Program-made: the position numbers and the translations under genes | Shown: in pieces, positions 9,118 through 17,494 of the stretch | Layout: every line of letters begins with the position of its first letter | Position numbering within the stretch: position 1 is the first letter of the stretch | The notes under the pieces: model-generated | What the model was told of the DNA's origin: nothing | Seen by the model: only the letters and a program-made list of their open reading frames with translations | Database searches by the model: none | NCBI GenBank assembly: GCA_944381615.1 | Contig: CALWLT010000009.1 | Coordinates: 38,477 to 102,476 of the forward strand | Reading direction: 5' to 3' | DNA: 64,000 nt | From: an uncultured Lachnospiraceae bacterium | GTDB lineage: Bacteria; Bacillota; Clostridia; Lachnospirales; Lachnospiraceae

Positions 9118-11055
9118 CTACCGGATCTTCTCTTTGATCACGCCCTTGCGGTAGGCCTCCACCAGCTCCTTCAGATCCCGGATCCGCTCCTTCAGATCCC
9201 GCCCCGCATCCGTATCCGCTACCATGATCCGCTTCTGCATCTTCTCCACGATGCTGACCCGCGGCGACGAATCGCGGCGCGCGTCGTACGGCCCGTGCTC
9301 CGCCAGCGCCAGATGCCTCGAATTGAAGATCAGCGTATAGCCCGCGATCCCCGTTTTAGCCTGGTAGGCCTTGGAGAGGCCGCCGTCGATGACAAACAGC
9401 TTTCCGCCCGCCTTGACCGGCGTCTCCCCATCCTTGATTTTAACCGGCACGTGGCCGTTGATGATATGCGATCCCTCCTCCGGCAGGCCGAACTCCGCCA
9501 GGATCCGATCGCAGACCTCCTCGCACAGGCTCAGCCGGTAGTAGGGATTCATCCGCTCCTTCCGGATCTGCGGATCCGCTACAAAATAATGTTCAAACGT
9601 GCACATCCGATCCTTGCCGAACAGCGGCGACTTCGCGCCGTTCCAGAGATACCACATAAAATCGCGGCAGTCCTCCTTCTCCGGCGCTTCCTCCGGCAGA
9701 AAATACGCCTTCTGCACCCGGGAATCGATGAAATCCATCAGAGCGCGCCCCCGGTAGGAACGGCCGTCCACGGTCAGGGCGTCGAACGCTCCGTCCTCCG
9801 TCATGGGGATACACCCGTGATACAGGAGGTTGGAATTGCATCTCCGGTACATGCTCCCGTTGGAATACAGGAAGCGGACGTGGCGGTGCAGCAGGGCGTT
9901 GTGCAGAAACGAGAGCTCCAGCGTGTGCATCAGCTCCTCTTCCTCCGGCGAGAGCCGCAGCGGATCCTTCGGATCCACCGTGGGGAAATTCATGTCTTCC
10001 ATCGGATACTCCCCGCCGTCGATGCGAACCGTCCCCGTCTCAAAATTGATCGCCTCCAAAAGCAGCCGGTCGTCCATCCCGTATTCAGGATGACGGCGGA
10101 TGATCTGCCCCTCCGTCTTAAACTGGATCACGGCAATCGCCTTGTGCATCCTGGCTGCCAGGCCCGGATCCACCGCGTCGTAAATGTTCTGATCCAGGAT
10201 GTGCGGCAGAAACCGCGTGCACGGATCCTCGCGGTACACCCGCGCGGCAAACATGGACAGCGGCCGCAGGTTGATCCCGTAGCCGTCCTCCAGCACATCG
10301 AAGCTGTTATAGCTGATGGCGATCCGCAGCACGTTGCAGATGCAGGCCCGGTTCCCCGTCGCCGCCCCCATCCAGGAGATATCGTGATTGCCCCACTGGA
10401 TGTCCACGTCATGGAAATGCATCAGCTCCTCCATAATCATATCGGCCCGCGGCCCGCGGTCAAAAATATCCCCGATAATATGAAGGTTATCGATCGTCAG
10501 GTTGCGGATCAGGCCGCACAGTTCCGTGATGAACACATCGGCCACCTCGATGTCGATGATGGTGCGGATGATCTCGCTGTAATATACCTTTTTGTTTTCA
10601 TCGTTGTAGTCGACGTGCAGCAGCTCGTCGATCACATAGGCAAACTCCGCCGGCATCTTCCTCCGCACCTTGGAACGGGTGTACTTGGACGATACCTCCT
10701 TGCAGATCTGCACCAGCCGGTAAATGGCAATCCTCTGCCAGTCCTCGCTGTACGTCCCCTCCTGGCGCATCCCGGCGATTACCTTTTCCGGATTATAAAT
10801 CAGGCGGGCCAGCCGGCTCTCTTCCTCCTCGGAAATGATATGGCCGAACGTCTCCCGGATCTTCTCGCGGATGATCCCGGATGAGCTCCTGAGCAGATGA
10901 ATAAACGCCTCATGCTCCCCGTGGAGATCGCTGAAAAAATATTCCGTCCCCTTGGGCAGGCCGCAGATCGCCTCCAGGTTGATCATCTCGCTGGCCGCCG
11001 CCCGGATTGTGGGGTATTCTCTCGCCAGCAGCTTCAGATATGCCAGATCGCGCAT
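9118..11055 (-). CDS. fbp: class III fructose-1,6-bisphosphatase
   Basis: A 645-residue protein of the Firmicute-specific class III FBPase family (usual length about 640-670), which hydrolyses fructose 1,6-bisphosphate in gluconeogenesis. Metallophosphoesterase motifs are visible: FFSDLHGEHEAF near residue 42, GDIFDRGPRAD near 198, WGNHDISWMG near 221, and a C-terminal GHVPVK and GGLSKAYQ region. The start MRDLAYLKLL follows GGGAGGACTGGTTC. It is divergent from the MBL-fold gene and is followed by the 31-bp repeat array. Confidence 0.96.
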   Translation of the reverse strand: MRDLAYLKLLAREYPTIRAAASEMINLEAICGLPKGTEYFFSDLHGEHEAFIHLLRSSSGIIREKIRETFGHIISEEEESRLARLIYNPEKVIAGMRQEGTYSEDWQRIAIYRLVQICKEVSSKYTRSKVRRKMPAEFAYVIDELLHVDYNDENKKVYYSEIIRTIIDIEVADVFITELCGLIRNLTIDNLHIIGDIFDRGPRADMIMEELMHFHDVDIQWGNHDISWMGAATGNRACICNVLRIAISYNSFDVLEDGYGINLRPLSMFAARVYREDPCTRFLPHILDQNIYDAVDPGLAARMHKAIAVIQFKTEGQIIRRHPEYGMDDRLLLEAINFETGTVRIDGGEYPMEDMNFPTVDPKDPLRLSPEEEELMHTLELSFLHNALLHRHVRFLYSNGSMYRRCNSNLLYHGCIPMTEDGAFDALTVDGRSYRGRALMDFIDSRVQKAYFLPEEAPEKEDCRDFMWYLWNGAKSPLFGKDRMCTFEHYFVADPQIRKERMNPYYRLSLCEEVCDRILAEFGLPEEGSHIINGHVPVKIKDGETPVKAGGKLFVIDGGLSKAYQAKTGIAGYTLIFNSRHLALAEHGPYDARRDSSPRVSIVEKMQKRIMVADTDAGRDLKERIRDLKELVEAYRKGVIKEKIR

Positions 11056-11140
11056 GAACCAGTCCTCCCGTCCGCCGTCATTGATTTTCCGGCAGTTTTA
11101 TAGTACCATAAGAACAAAAAAAAGAAAAGGAGCTGTTTCC

Positions 11141-11953
11141 ATGGAAGATACGTGCAGGCTCTATGTATTCGGCACCGGCAACGCCACGGTAACCCGCTGC
11201 TACAACACCTGCTTCGCCATCCGCCGGGGGGACGAATACTTTATGACGGACGCGGGAGGCGGGAACGGGATTCTCTCCATCCTGGAGCAGATGGAGGTTC
11301 CCATCCCTTCCATCCGCCATCTCTTCGTCACGCATGAGCACACGGATCACATCCTGGGCGTCGTCTGGATGATCCGCATGGCCGCCACCGCCATCAAGAA
11401 AGGCATTTTTCCGGACGGTCTTTCCATCTACTGCCACGACGGCCTGGCCGATACCATCCGCACGCTCTGCCGCCTGACCATCCAGGAGAAATATTACTCC
11501 CTGATCGGCGGGCCCATCCGCATCATTCCGGTAAAGGACGGGGAAACGCGCTCCATCCTGGGAATTGAGACGACCTTTTTTGACATCCACTCCACCAAGG
11601 CCCGCCAGTTTGGCTTTGCCGCCGTCCTTCCGGACGGGAAACGGGTGTGCTTCCCGGGGGATGAACCGCTCCCGCCCTCCTGCGAGGCCTTCGCCGCGGG
11701 CAGCGACTGGCTGTTCCACGAGGCGTTCTGCCTGTACCGCGACCGGGAGAAATACCGCCCCTACGAAAAGCACCACAGCACGGTAAAGGACGCCTGCGAG
11801 CTGGCCGAACGCCTCGGCGTCTCCCGCCTTCTCTTATGGCACACGGAGGATCACACGCTCCCGGAGCGCCGCCGTCTCTACCTGGAGGAAGGACGGGCCT
11901 GCTTTCACGGAACCATCTGCGTCCCCGAAGACCGCGAGATCCTCACGCTCTGA
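11141..11953 (+). CDS. MBL-fold metallohydrolase, RNase Z-like
   Basis: A 270-residue metallo-beta-lactamase-fold protein. The metal-binding motif THEHTDH spans residues 64-70; later ligands probably include the Asp/His in FPGDEP, LFHEAF and WHTEDH. The overall layout resembles RNase Z/arylsulfatase-type hydrolases but is shorter than true RNase Z, so tRNA processing should not be assumed. The start follows AAAGGAGCTGTTTCC; the longer upstream frame overlaps the divergent fbp gene and is not credible. The substrate is unknown. Confidence 0.82.
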   Translation: MEDTCRLYVFGTGNATVTRCYNTCFAIRRGDEYFMTDAGGGNGILSILEQMEVPIPSIRHLFVTHEHTDHILGVVWMIRMAATAIKKGIFPDGLSIYCHDGLADTIRTLCRLTIQEKYYSLIGGPIRIIPVKDGETRSILGIETTFFDIHSTKARQFGFAAVLPDGKRVCFPGDEPLPPSCEAFAAGSDWLFHEAFCLYRDREKYRPYEKHHSTVKDACELAERLGVSRLLLWHTEDHTLPERRRLYLEEGRACFHGTICVPEDREILTL

Positions 11954-12040
11954 CGCAACGGCCGCACGCTATGATGCGGCGGCCCCACGCTATGATGCGG
12001 CGGCCCCACGCTCTGACGCGACGATCCCGCGCTATGCGCG
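11944..12040. repeat. 21-bp tandem repeat containing the MBL gene stop codon
   Basis: Four 21-base units start at 11944, 11965, 11986 and 12007, with a partial fifth. Unit 1 (CACGCTCTGACGCAACGGCC) includes the last two sense codons and the TGA stop of the upstream gene. Confidence 0.88.
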
Positions 12041-12400
12041 CGGCTTCAGATGATAGTAGGTCATGGTCGTGGTGGCCAGAAGCTTCCCCTGATCGTCGCA
12101 GATCCGGCACTCGCAGACGGAAAACGCATTTCCGTTCTTGATCTCCTCCGCCTCCGCCACGATGCGGGAGGTCCGGTGCCCGGCCTTCAGATAGCTGATC
12201 AGGCCGTTGACGGTGGGCACCGCATAATCGCGCCCGGTGCAGGCCGCCGTCCCGGCGACGGTATCGGCCAGGGAGAAGAGCACCCCGCCGTGGACGATTC
12301 CCAGCACGTTCAGATGCCAGGGCTTTAACACGATCTGCCCCCTGGCATACCCCGGCCGCTTCTCCAGAATCTCAATGCCGATGTGATCCCGAAAATCCAT
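12032..12400 (-). CDS. PaaI-like hotdog-fold thioesterase
   Basis: A 122-residue single hotdog domain with the PaaI/YdiI signature LNVLGIVHGGVLFSLADTVAGTAA, containing the catalytic-region His-Gly-Gly and the Asp of the helix. Such enzymes hydrolyse acyl-CoA esters in the cytoplasm. The start is placed at MDFRDHIGIEI, where family similarity begins, although its ribosome site (GGAAGA) is close. An alternative in-frame ATG at 12496 would add 32 Glu/Arg-rich residues and has AAAAGGAG upstream, so the start is uncertain. Confidence 0.82.
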   Translation of the reverse strand: MDFRDHIGIEILEKRPGYARGQIVLKPWHLNVLGIVHGGVLFSLADTVAGTAACTGRDYAVPTVNGLISYLKAGHRTSRIVAEAEEIKNGNAFSVCECRICDDQGKLLATTTMTYYHLKPRA

Positions 12401-12593
12401 TCTTCCCGGACCTCCCGCTTCCCGATCCGGCCAGATATCGGCATAGCTTCCGCCTCCTGCCTTTCCTTCTGCTTCTCTTCTGCTTTCCTGCTCCATCTCT
12501 GTTTTTTCTCCTTTTTACTCATAATCCTGCCCCTGTCCACATAAAATCCTGTATCATGACACGATCGGATCAAGCCGACAGGAGGAATGCTTT

Positions 12594-13793
12594 TTGAAAC
12601 GAATCCGGAATCTGATTGCCGCCGGCCCGCGCCGGTTTCTTTCCCATGCCCGCGCGCACCGCGCCTCCCTGATCATTGGCCTGGAGCTTTTCGCCCTCCT
12701 GCTCCTTACCGGCGCCTGGGCGTACCGCAGCGGCCTTCTTCCTTTCTTGGGAGACGGCCAAAATACAGGCCAGGCGTCCGTCTCCTCCGGCTCTCAGGAC
12801 GGCTCCTCCATCCGGTGGGTCGATTTTGACGTGACCGCCGAGGCCATGACGCAGGCGTTTCGCTGCGATGTGGCGACCTGCCAGCAGGAAATCCATTTAA
12901 ACTGGATCGATCTGCTGGCCTGCCTGGGGGCGGCCTACGGCGGCGATTTCTCGCTCTATCAGCCGGAGGATCTGGATCAGCTGGCCAATCGTCTGAAAAG
13001 CGGAATCCCCCTTGAGGAGATTACCGCGAAGCTGGCGCAGTATCCCTACTACCGGGAAGCCTACGGCGCCGTGCTGGACGGCATGGTCGGCCTTTACGAG
13101 ATCGAGATCCCCCGCTCAGAAGCGCCGGATTTTGCCCTCTCCGACGCACAGCTTCTGGAGGGCGATCCCGCCGCGCGGGAATCCGGCTCCCAGGCTTCTG
13201 AAGACGGCGCCAAGGTCTGGGTTACCAAATACGGGCTCAAGGCCTTCCATCCGCTGGCCGCCGGCTTTTCCTATACGCATTTCGACGATTTCGGAACCTC
13301 CCGTTCCTACGGCTACGAGCGCCGCCACCTGGGCCACGACATGATGGGGCAGACCGGCACGCCCGTGATCGCCGTGGAATCCGGCCGCGTGGAGGCCATC
13401 GGCTGGAATCAGTACGGCGGCTGGCGTCTCGGAATCCGCAGCCTCGACGGAAAACGGTACTATTATTATGCCCATCTGCGCAAGGACTACCCGTACCGAA
13501 AGGATCTGCAGGAGGGCAGCATCGTCACGGCCGGCGACGTCATCGGCTATATGGGGCGGACCGGCTACAGCGCCACGGAAAACACCAATAACATCGACGA
13601 CCCGCATCTCCACTTCGGCCTGCAGCTCATTTTTGACGAATCCAGAAAGGACGAAGAGCCGGAAATCTGGATTAACTGCTATGAGCTCATTCAGTTTCTG
13701 AGCGTCAACCGCTCCGAAGCCGTAAAAAAAGAAGACACCGGCGAGTGGGAACGCGTCTATCAGATGCGCGATCCCGTCCTCTCCGGCGTCTGA
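12594..13793 (+). CDS. membrane-anchored M23 family metallopeptidase
   Basis: A 399-residue protein with an uncleaved-looking N-terminal membrane anchor (about residues 25-45), a helical middle region and a C-terminal LytM/M23 domain (about 225-345). The zinc motifs are present: GHDMMGQ (HxxxD) and DDPHLHFGLQ (HxH). It is predicted to cleave peptidoglycan cross-bridges or stem peptides outside the cell. The start codon is TTG at 12594, eight bases after a perfect AGGAGG at 12580-12585; the ATG inside that spacer is out of frame. It ends four bases from the convergent DUF1015 gene. Confidence 0.9.
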   Translation: MKRIRNLIAAGPRRFLSHARAHRASLIIGLELFALLLLTGAWAYRSGLLPFLGDGQNTGQASVSSGSQDGSSIRWVDFDVTAEAMTQAFRCDVATCQQEIHLNWIDLLACLGAAYGGDFSLYQPEDLDQLANRLKSGIPLEEITAKLAQYPYYREAYGAVLDGMVGLYEIEIPRSEAPDFALSDAQLLEGDPAARESGSQASEDGAKVWVTKYGLKAFHPLAAGFSYTHFDDFGTSRSYGYERRHLGHDMMGQTGTPVIAVESGRVEAIGWNQYGGWRLGIRSLDGKRYYYYAHLRKDYPYRKDLQEGSIVTAGDVIGYMGRTGYSATENTNNIDDPHLHFGLQLIFDESRKDEEPEIWINCYELIQFLSVNRSEAVKKEDTGEWERVYQMRDPVLSGV

Positions 13794-13797
13794 AATC

Positions 13798-15060
13798 CTA
13801 GATCGGACCCAGCGCGTGAATCAGCAGGCCGCTGCGCGGCTTGGGCTCAAACCAGGTGGATTTGGGCGGCATCAGACGCCCCGCATCCGCCACGGCGAAC
13901 AGCTCGTCAAGCGACGTCGGGTACATGGAGAAGGCGACCCGCATATCCTCTGCGGTCCGCCGCTCCAGTTCTTCTGTCCCGCGCACGCCGCCGATAAAGA
14001 CGATGCGGCGGCTGGTGCGCGGATCGTCGATCCCCAGAACCGGATGCAGAATCCAGTCCTGCAGAAGCGAGACGTCCAGCCCCTTTACCGGATCCGCCGA
14101 GGCAATCTCTGCCCCCGCCTCAAGCCGGTACCAGATCCCGTCCAGCAGCATGTCAATCTCGCCCTTTTTCGCCGGCGTCTTTTCTTTGCGGTCAATCTCC
14201 TGCGCCGGCCCGATCTCCTCTACCGAAAAATGCTCGCCGACGCGGCGCAGAAATTCCTGCGGCGAAAGCCCGTTTAAGTCGGCGACCGCCCGGTTATACG
14301 GGAGAATCCGCAGCTCATCGTCCGGGAACAGGATCGAGAGCACGTAATTAAATTCCTCGCTCCCGTCATAATCCGGTTTTCTCTTCCGCCGCATCAGGCC
14401 CACCTCGACGGCCGAGGCCGCCCGGTGGTGTCCGTCCGCGATATAAAGCGAAGAAACCTGCTCCATCTCCGCCGTGATCGTGCGCACCGCTTCCGGATCT
14501 GCAACCCGGAACACACGATGGCGCACGCCGTCCGGCGCGGTAAAATCATAGAGCGGCTCGCCCGCGCGCACGGAGGCGGACAGATCGCGGATCGCCTTTC
14601 TGGCCCGGTACGCCAGAAAGATCGGCCCGGTCTGCGCGTTCGTCACATCCACATGGCAGATACGGTCCTTCTCCTTCTCCGGCCTGGTATTCTCGTGCTT
14701 TTTAATAACCCGGTTCAGAAAATCATCCACGGCCGCACAGGCCAGAATCCCGGTCTGTACGCGCCCCTCGCGGGTCAGCTCATAAAGGTAATAGCACGCC
14801 TCCTGCTCCTGCAGAAGCGTCCCGTCCTCCAGCATCCCGTGCAGGATCTCCCGCGCCTTCTCGTAGACCCGGGGATCGTAGGTATCCACCGTCTCCGGGA
14901 AATTAATCTCCGCCCGGTCCACCCGCAAAAAGGAGAGCGGTTCGCGCTCCACTTCCTTCTTGGCCTCCCCGCGGCTGTAAACGTCGTAGGGGAGCGCCGC
15001 GACCCGGGACGCCTTCTCCCGGGACGGGCGGATTCCGTAAAATGGCCGAATTTCTGCCAT
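13798..15060 (-). CDS. DUF1015 family protein of the serine operon
   Basis: A 420-residue DUF1015 protein, recognised from its start (MAEIRPFYGIRPS..ALPYDVYS) and the conserved KHENTRPEKEKDR and DGHHR (residues 209-213) motifs. The family is often encoded next to serA and serC, as here, and its biochemical role is not settled. The DGHHR motif recalls the nucleotide-binding GxHR/GxRR box of ParB/sulfiredoxin-fold serine kinases; that comparison is inference only. No serB is present in this operon, so a link to the phosphoserine-serine step is an attractive possibility. Confidence 0.88.
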   Translation of the reverse strand: MAEIRPFYGIRPSREKASRVAALPYDVYSRGEAKKEVEREPLSFLRVDRAEINFPETVDTYDPRVYEKAREILHGMLEDGTLLQEQEACYYLYELTREGRVQTGILACAAVDDFLNRVIKKHENTRPEKEKDRICHVDVTNAQTGPIFLAYRARKAIRDLSASVRAGEPLYDFTAPDGVRHRVFRVADPEAVRTITAEMEQVSSLYIADGHHRAASAVEVGLMRRKRKPDYDGSEEFNYVLSILFPDDELRILPYNRAVADLNGLSPQEFLRRVGEHFSVEEIGPAQEIDRKEKTPAKKGEIDMLLDGIWYRLEAGAEIASADPVKGLDVSLLQDWILHPVLGIDDPRTSRRIVFIGGVRGTEELERRTAEDMRVAFSMYPTSLDELFAVADAGRLMPPKSTWFEPKPRSGLLIHALGPI

Positions 15061-15083
15061 GTCCTGTCCTCCTTCGCCTCTCC

Positions 15084-16247
15084 TTATTTGATCATCCGCA
15101 CGCGCATCACGCCCTCGACCGACGCAAGCTTCTGCATCGTCTGCGCGTCGACCGGCGTCTCCAGATCTGCCATCGTGTACGCATACTGATCCCGGCTCTT
15201 ATTCAGCATGTTGGCAATGTTGACATTGCCGGCCGCCAGGATCGACGTGATCTGGCCGATCATGTTGGGGATATTCTGGTGCAGCAGGGCGATCCGGCAC
15301 AGGCTCGTGCAGGCTCCCATATCGCAGGCCGGGAAATTCACGGAATTGCGGATATTTCCGTTCTCCAGGTAATCCATCATCTCCTTGACCGCCATAACCG
15401 CGCAGTTGTCCTCCGACTCCTCGGTGGAAGCGCCCAGGTGCGGCGTGGCAATCGCATGTTCCATCTGCATGACCTTCGGATTCGGGAAATCCGTCATATA
15501 GCGGGCAACGCGGCCCGAGGCGAGCGCGGCCGCCATGTCGTCGTCATTGACCAGCAGATCCCGCGCGTAATTCAGAATGACGACGCCGTCCTTCATCATC
15601 CCCAGGCTCTCCCGGTTGATCATGCCCCGCGTGCTGTCCAGCAGCGGCACATGCACCGTGATGTAATCGCACTCCCGGTAGATCGTCTCCACGGAAGTAA
15701 TGTGCCTTACGTCGCGGGAAAGCATCCAGGCCGCCTTTACCGAGATAAACGGATCGTAGCCGTAGACTTCCATCCCCAGGGAAGCGGCGGCGTTCGCCAC
15801 CTCCGCGCCGATCGCGCCCAGGCCGATGACGCCCAGCTTCTTTCCGCGCAGCTCGCGGCCCGCGAATTTCTTCTTGGCCTTCTCCATATCCTTTGCGATA
15901 TTCTCATTTTCCTTCTGCTCCCGGCACCAGCCGATTCCGCCGACGATGTCGCGGGCCGCCAGAAGCATCCCGGCCAGCACCAGCTCCTTAACGCCGTTGG
16001 CGTTGGCGCCCGGCGTATTAAACACCACGATGCCGTTCTGCGCGCAGGCATCCAGCGGAATGTTGTTCACGCCGGCGCCGGCGCGGGCGATCGCCAGAAG
16101 CCCGTCGGAAAATGCCATCTCGTGCATGGACGCGCTGCGCACCAGGATGCCCTGCGCCTCCTCCGCCTTCTCCGTCATCTCATAGTCAGCCGTAAACAGC
16201 CCGGTTCCCAGCGGGGAAATCGGGTTCAGGCAGTGAATCCTTCTCAT
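15084..16247 (-). CDS. serA: D-3-phosphoglycerate dehydrogenase
   Basis: A 387-residue enzyme that oxidises 3-phosphoglycerate to 3-phosphohydroxypyruvate, the first step of serine synthesis. The NAD-binding motif is VIGLGAIGAEV (about 140-150). The active-site Arg is near 229 (NYARD) and the His is at 260 (ATPHLGAST). The usual catalytic Glu region reads TDFPNP. The C-terminal 70 residues form a short ACT domain (GQITSILAAGNVNIANM) that may mediate serine feedback. It lies downstream of serC and 23 bases upstream of DUF1015 in the same direction. Confidence 0.95.
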   Translation of the reverse strand: MRRIHCLNPISPLGTGLFTADYEMTEKAEEAQGILVRSASMHEMAFSDGLLAIARAGAGVNNIPLDACAQNGIVVFNTPGANANGVKELVLAGMLLAARDIVGGIGWCREQKENENIAKDMEKAKKKFAGRELRGKKLGVIGLGAIGAEVANAAASLGMEVYGYDPFISVKAAWMLSRDVRHITSVETIYRECDYITVHVPLLDSTRGMINRESLGMMKDGVVILNYARDLLVNDDDMAAALASGRVARYMTDFPNPKVMQMEHAIATPHLGASTEESEDNCAVMAVKEMMDYLENGNIRNSVNFPACDMGACTSLCRIALLHQNIPNMIGQITSILAAGNVNIANMLNKSRDQYAYTMADLETPVDAQTMQKLASVEGVMRVRMIK

Positions 16248-16343
16248 CTCTTTCTTCTCCTCTCCTTCTCTTCTTCCGTCCCTGTGCGGCCGGCCGGTGT
16301 GGCCGTCCTGTAAAAACAGAGAATCCCGGGCACCGTCCCGGCC

Positions 16344-16375
16344 GGGAGCGCCGGATTTGTTTTACCGGCGCCCCC
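16344..16375 (-). promoter_or_regulatory. strong hairpin in the serC-serA spacer
   Basis: Arms 16344-16354 and 16365-16375 (GGGGGCGCCGG pairing with CCGGCGCTCCC on the reverse strand) without an immediate U-tract. It is more likely an attenuating or RNA-stabilising hairpin than a full terminator. Confidence 0.5.
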
Positions 16376-16396
16376 GGCATCTCACAGTGCCGGGAA

Positions 16397-17482
16397 TCAG
16401 GAATTTTTCTCTTCAAATTCACGCATGAACGCGACCAGCTTCTCCACGCCCTCGATGGGCATCGCGTTATAAATGCTGGCCCGCATGCCACCTACCGTGC
16501 GGTGGCCCTTCAGGTTGACAAAGCCCGCCGCCTTGGCCTCTTTTACAAACTTCGCGTCCAGATCCGCGTCTCCCGTCACGAAGGGAACGTTCATCAGGGA
16601 GCGGTCCTTCTTCTCCACCGTTCCCTTGAAGAGACGGCTCTCGTCCAGGAAATCATAGAGAATCTTCGCCTTCTTCTCGTTTCGCTCCTTCATGGCCTCC
16701 AGGCCGCCCATGCGCTTGATCCACTGGAAGACCTTGCCGCACATATAGATCGTGTAGGTCGGCGGCGTATTGTGCAGGGAGCCGCTGTCCGAATACGTCT
16801 TATAGCGCAGCATGGTCGGCGTTCCCGGCAGCACATCCTCGCGGATCAGATCCTCGCGGATGATGACGATCGCCAGTCCGGCCGGGCCCACGTTCTTCTG
16901 CACGCCGCCCCACAGGACGCCGAACTTGCTCACGTCGATGGGCTCGGAAAGGAAGCAGGAGGAAATATCCGCTACCAGGGGTTTTCCCTTCGTATTGGGA
17001 AGCTCATGGAATACCGTGCCGTAAATGGTGTTGTTCAGGCAGATATACACATAATCCGCGTCCTCGTCCACCGGCAGATCCGAGCAGTCCGGAATATAGG
17101 AAAAGGTCTTATCCTCGCTGGAAGCGATGACGTTGGCCGTGCCGAAGAGCTTTGCCTCCTGGTACGCCTTCTTGGCCCACTGGCCCGTCAGGATGTAGTC
17201 CCCCACCCGGTTCTGAAACAGGTTCATCGGAACCATGGCAAACTGGATATGGCCGCCGCCCTGGACAAACAGCACCCGGTAATTGTCCGGGATCTTCATC
17301 AGATCCCTCAGGTCCTGCTCCGCCGCGTCCAGAATGTCCTGGAAATCTTTCGAGCGGTGGCTCATCTCCATCACGGACATCCCGCTGCCCTTATAATCCA
17401 GCATCTCCGCAGCGGCCTCCCGGAGAACCTCCTCCGGAAGCACGGCCGGACCGGCCGAAAAATTATACACTCTGCTCATCAT
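16397..17482 (-). CDS. serC: phosphoserine aminotransferase
   Basis: A 361-residue class V PLP aminotransferase that converts 3-phosphohydroxypyruvate and glutamate to phosphoserine. It starts with the family signature YNFSAGPAVLPEEVL, and the PLP lysine is K196 in WGGVQKNVGP. Two adjacent ATG codons are available (first bases at 17482 and 17479); the AGGAGG site is better spaced for the second. It sits 12 bases after ilvB in one reverse-strand block. Confidence 0.96.
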   Translation of the reverse strand: MMSRVYNFSAGPAVLPEEVLREAAAEMLDYKGSGMSVMEMSHRSKDFQDILDAAEQDLRDLMKIPDNYRVLFVQGGGHIQFAMVPMNLFQNRVGDYILTGQWAKKAYQEAKLFGTANVIASSEDKTFSYIPDCSDLPVDEDADYVYICLNNTIYGTVFHELPNTKGKPLVADISSCFLSEPIDVSKFGVLWGGVQKNVGPAGLAIVIIREDLIREDVLPGTPTMLRYKTYSDSGSLHNTPPTYTIYMCGKVFQWIKRMGGLEAMKERNEKKAKILYDFLDESRLFKGTVEKKDRSLMNVPFVTGDADLDAKFVKEAKAAGFVNLKGHRTVGGMRASIYNAMPIEGVEKLVAFMREFEEKNS

Positions 17483-17494
17483 ACCCTCCTCTTT

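Noticed and set aside
12325..12573. Lys/Glu-rich small frame starting MSKKEKKQRWSRK
   Set aside because: It overlaps most of the PaaI-like thioesterase in another frame and ends in shadow sequence. Its start region is probably the leader of that gene, though a short upstream peptide cannot be fully excluded.
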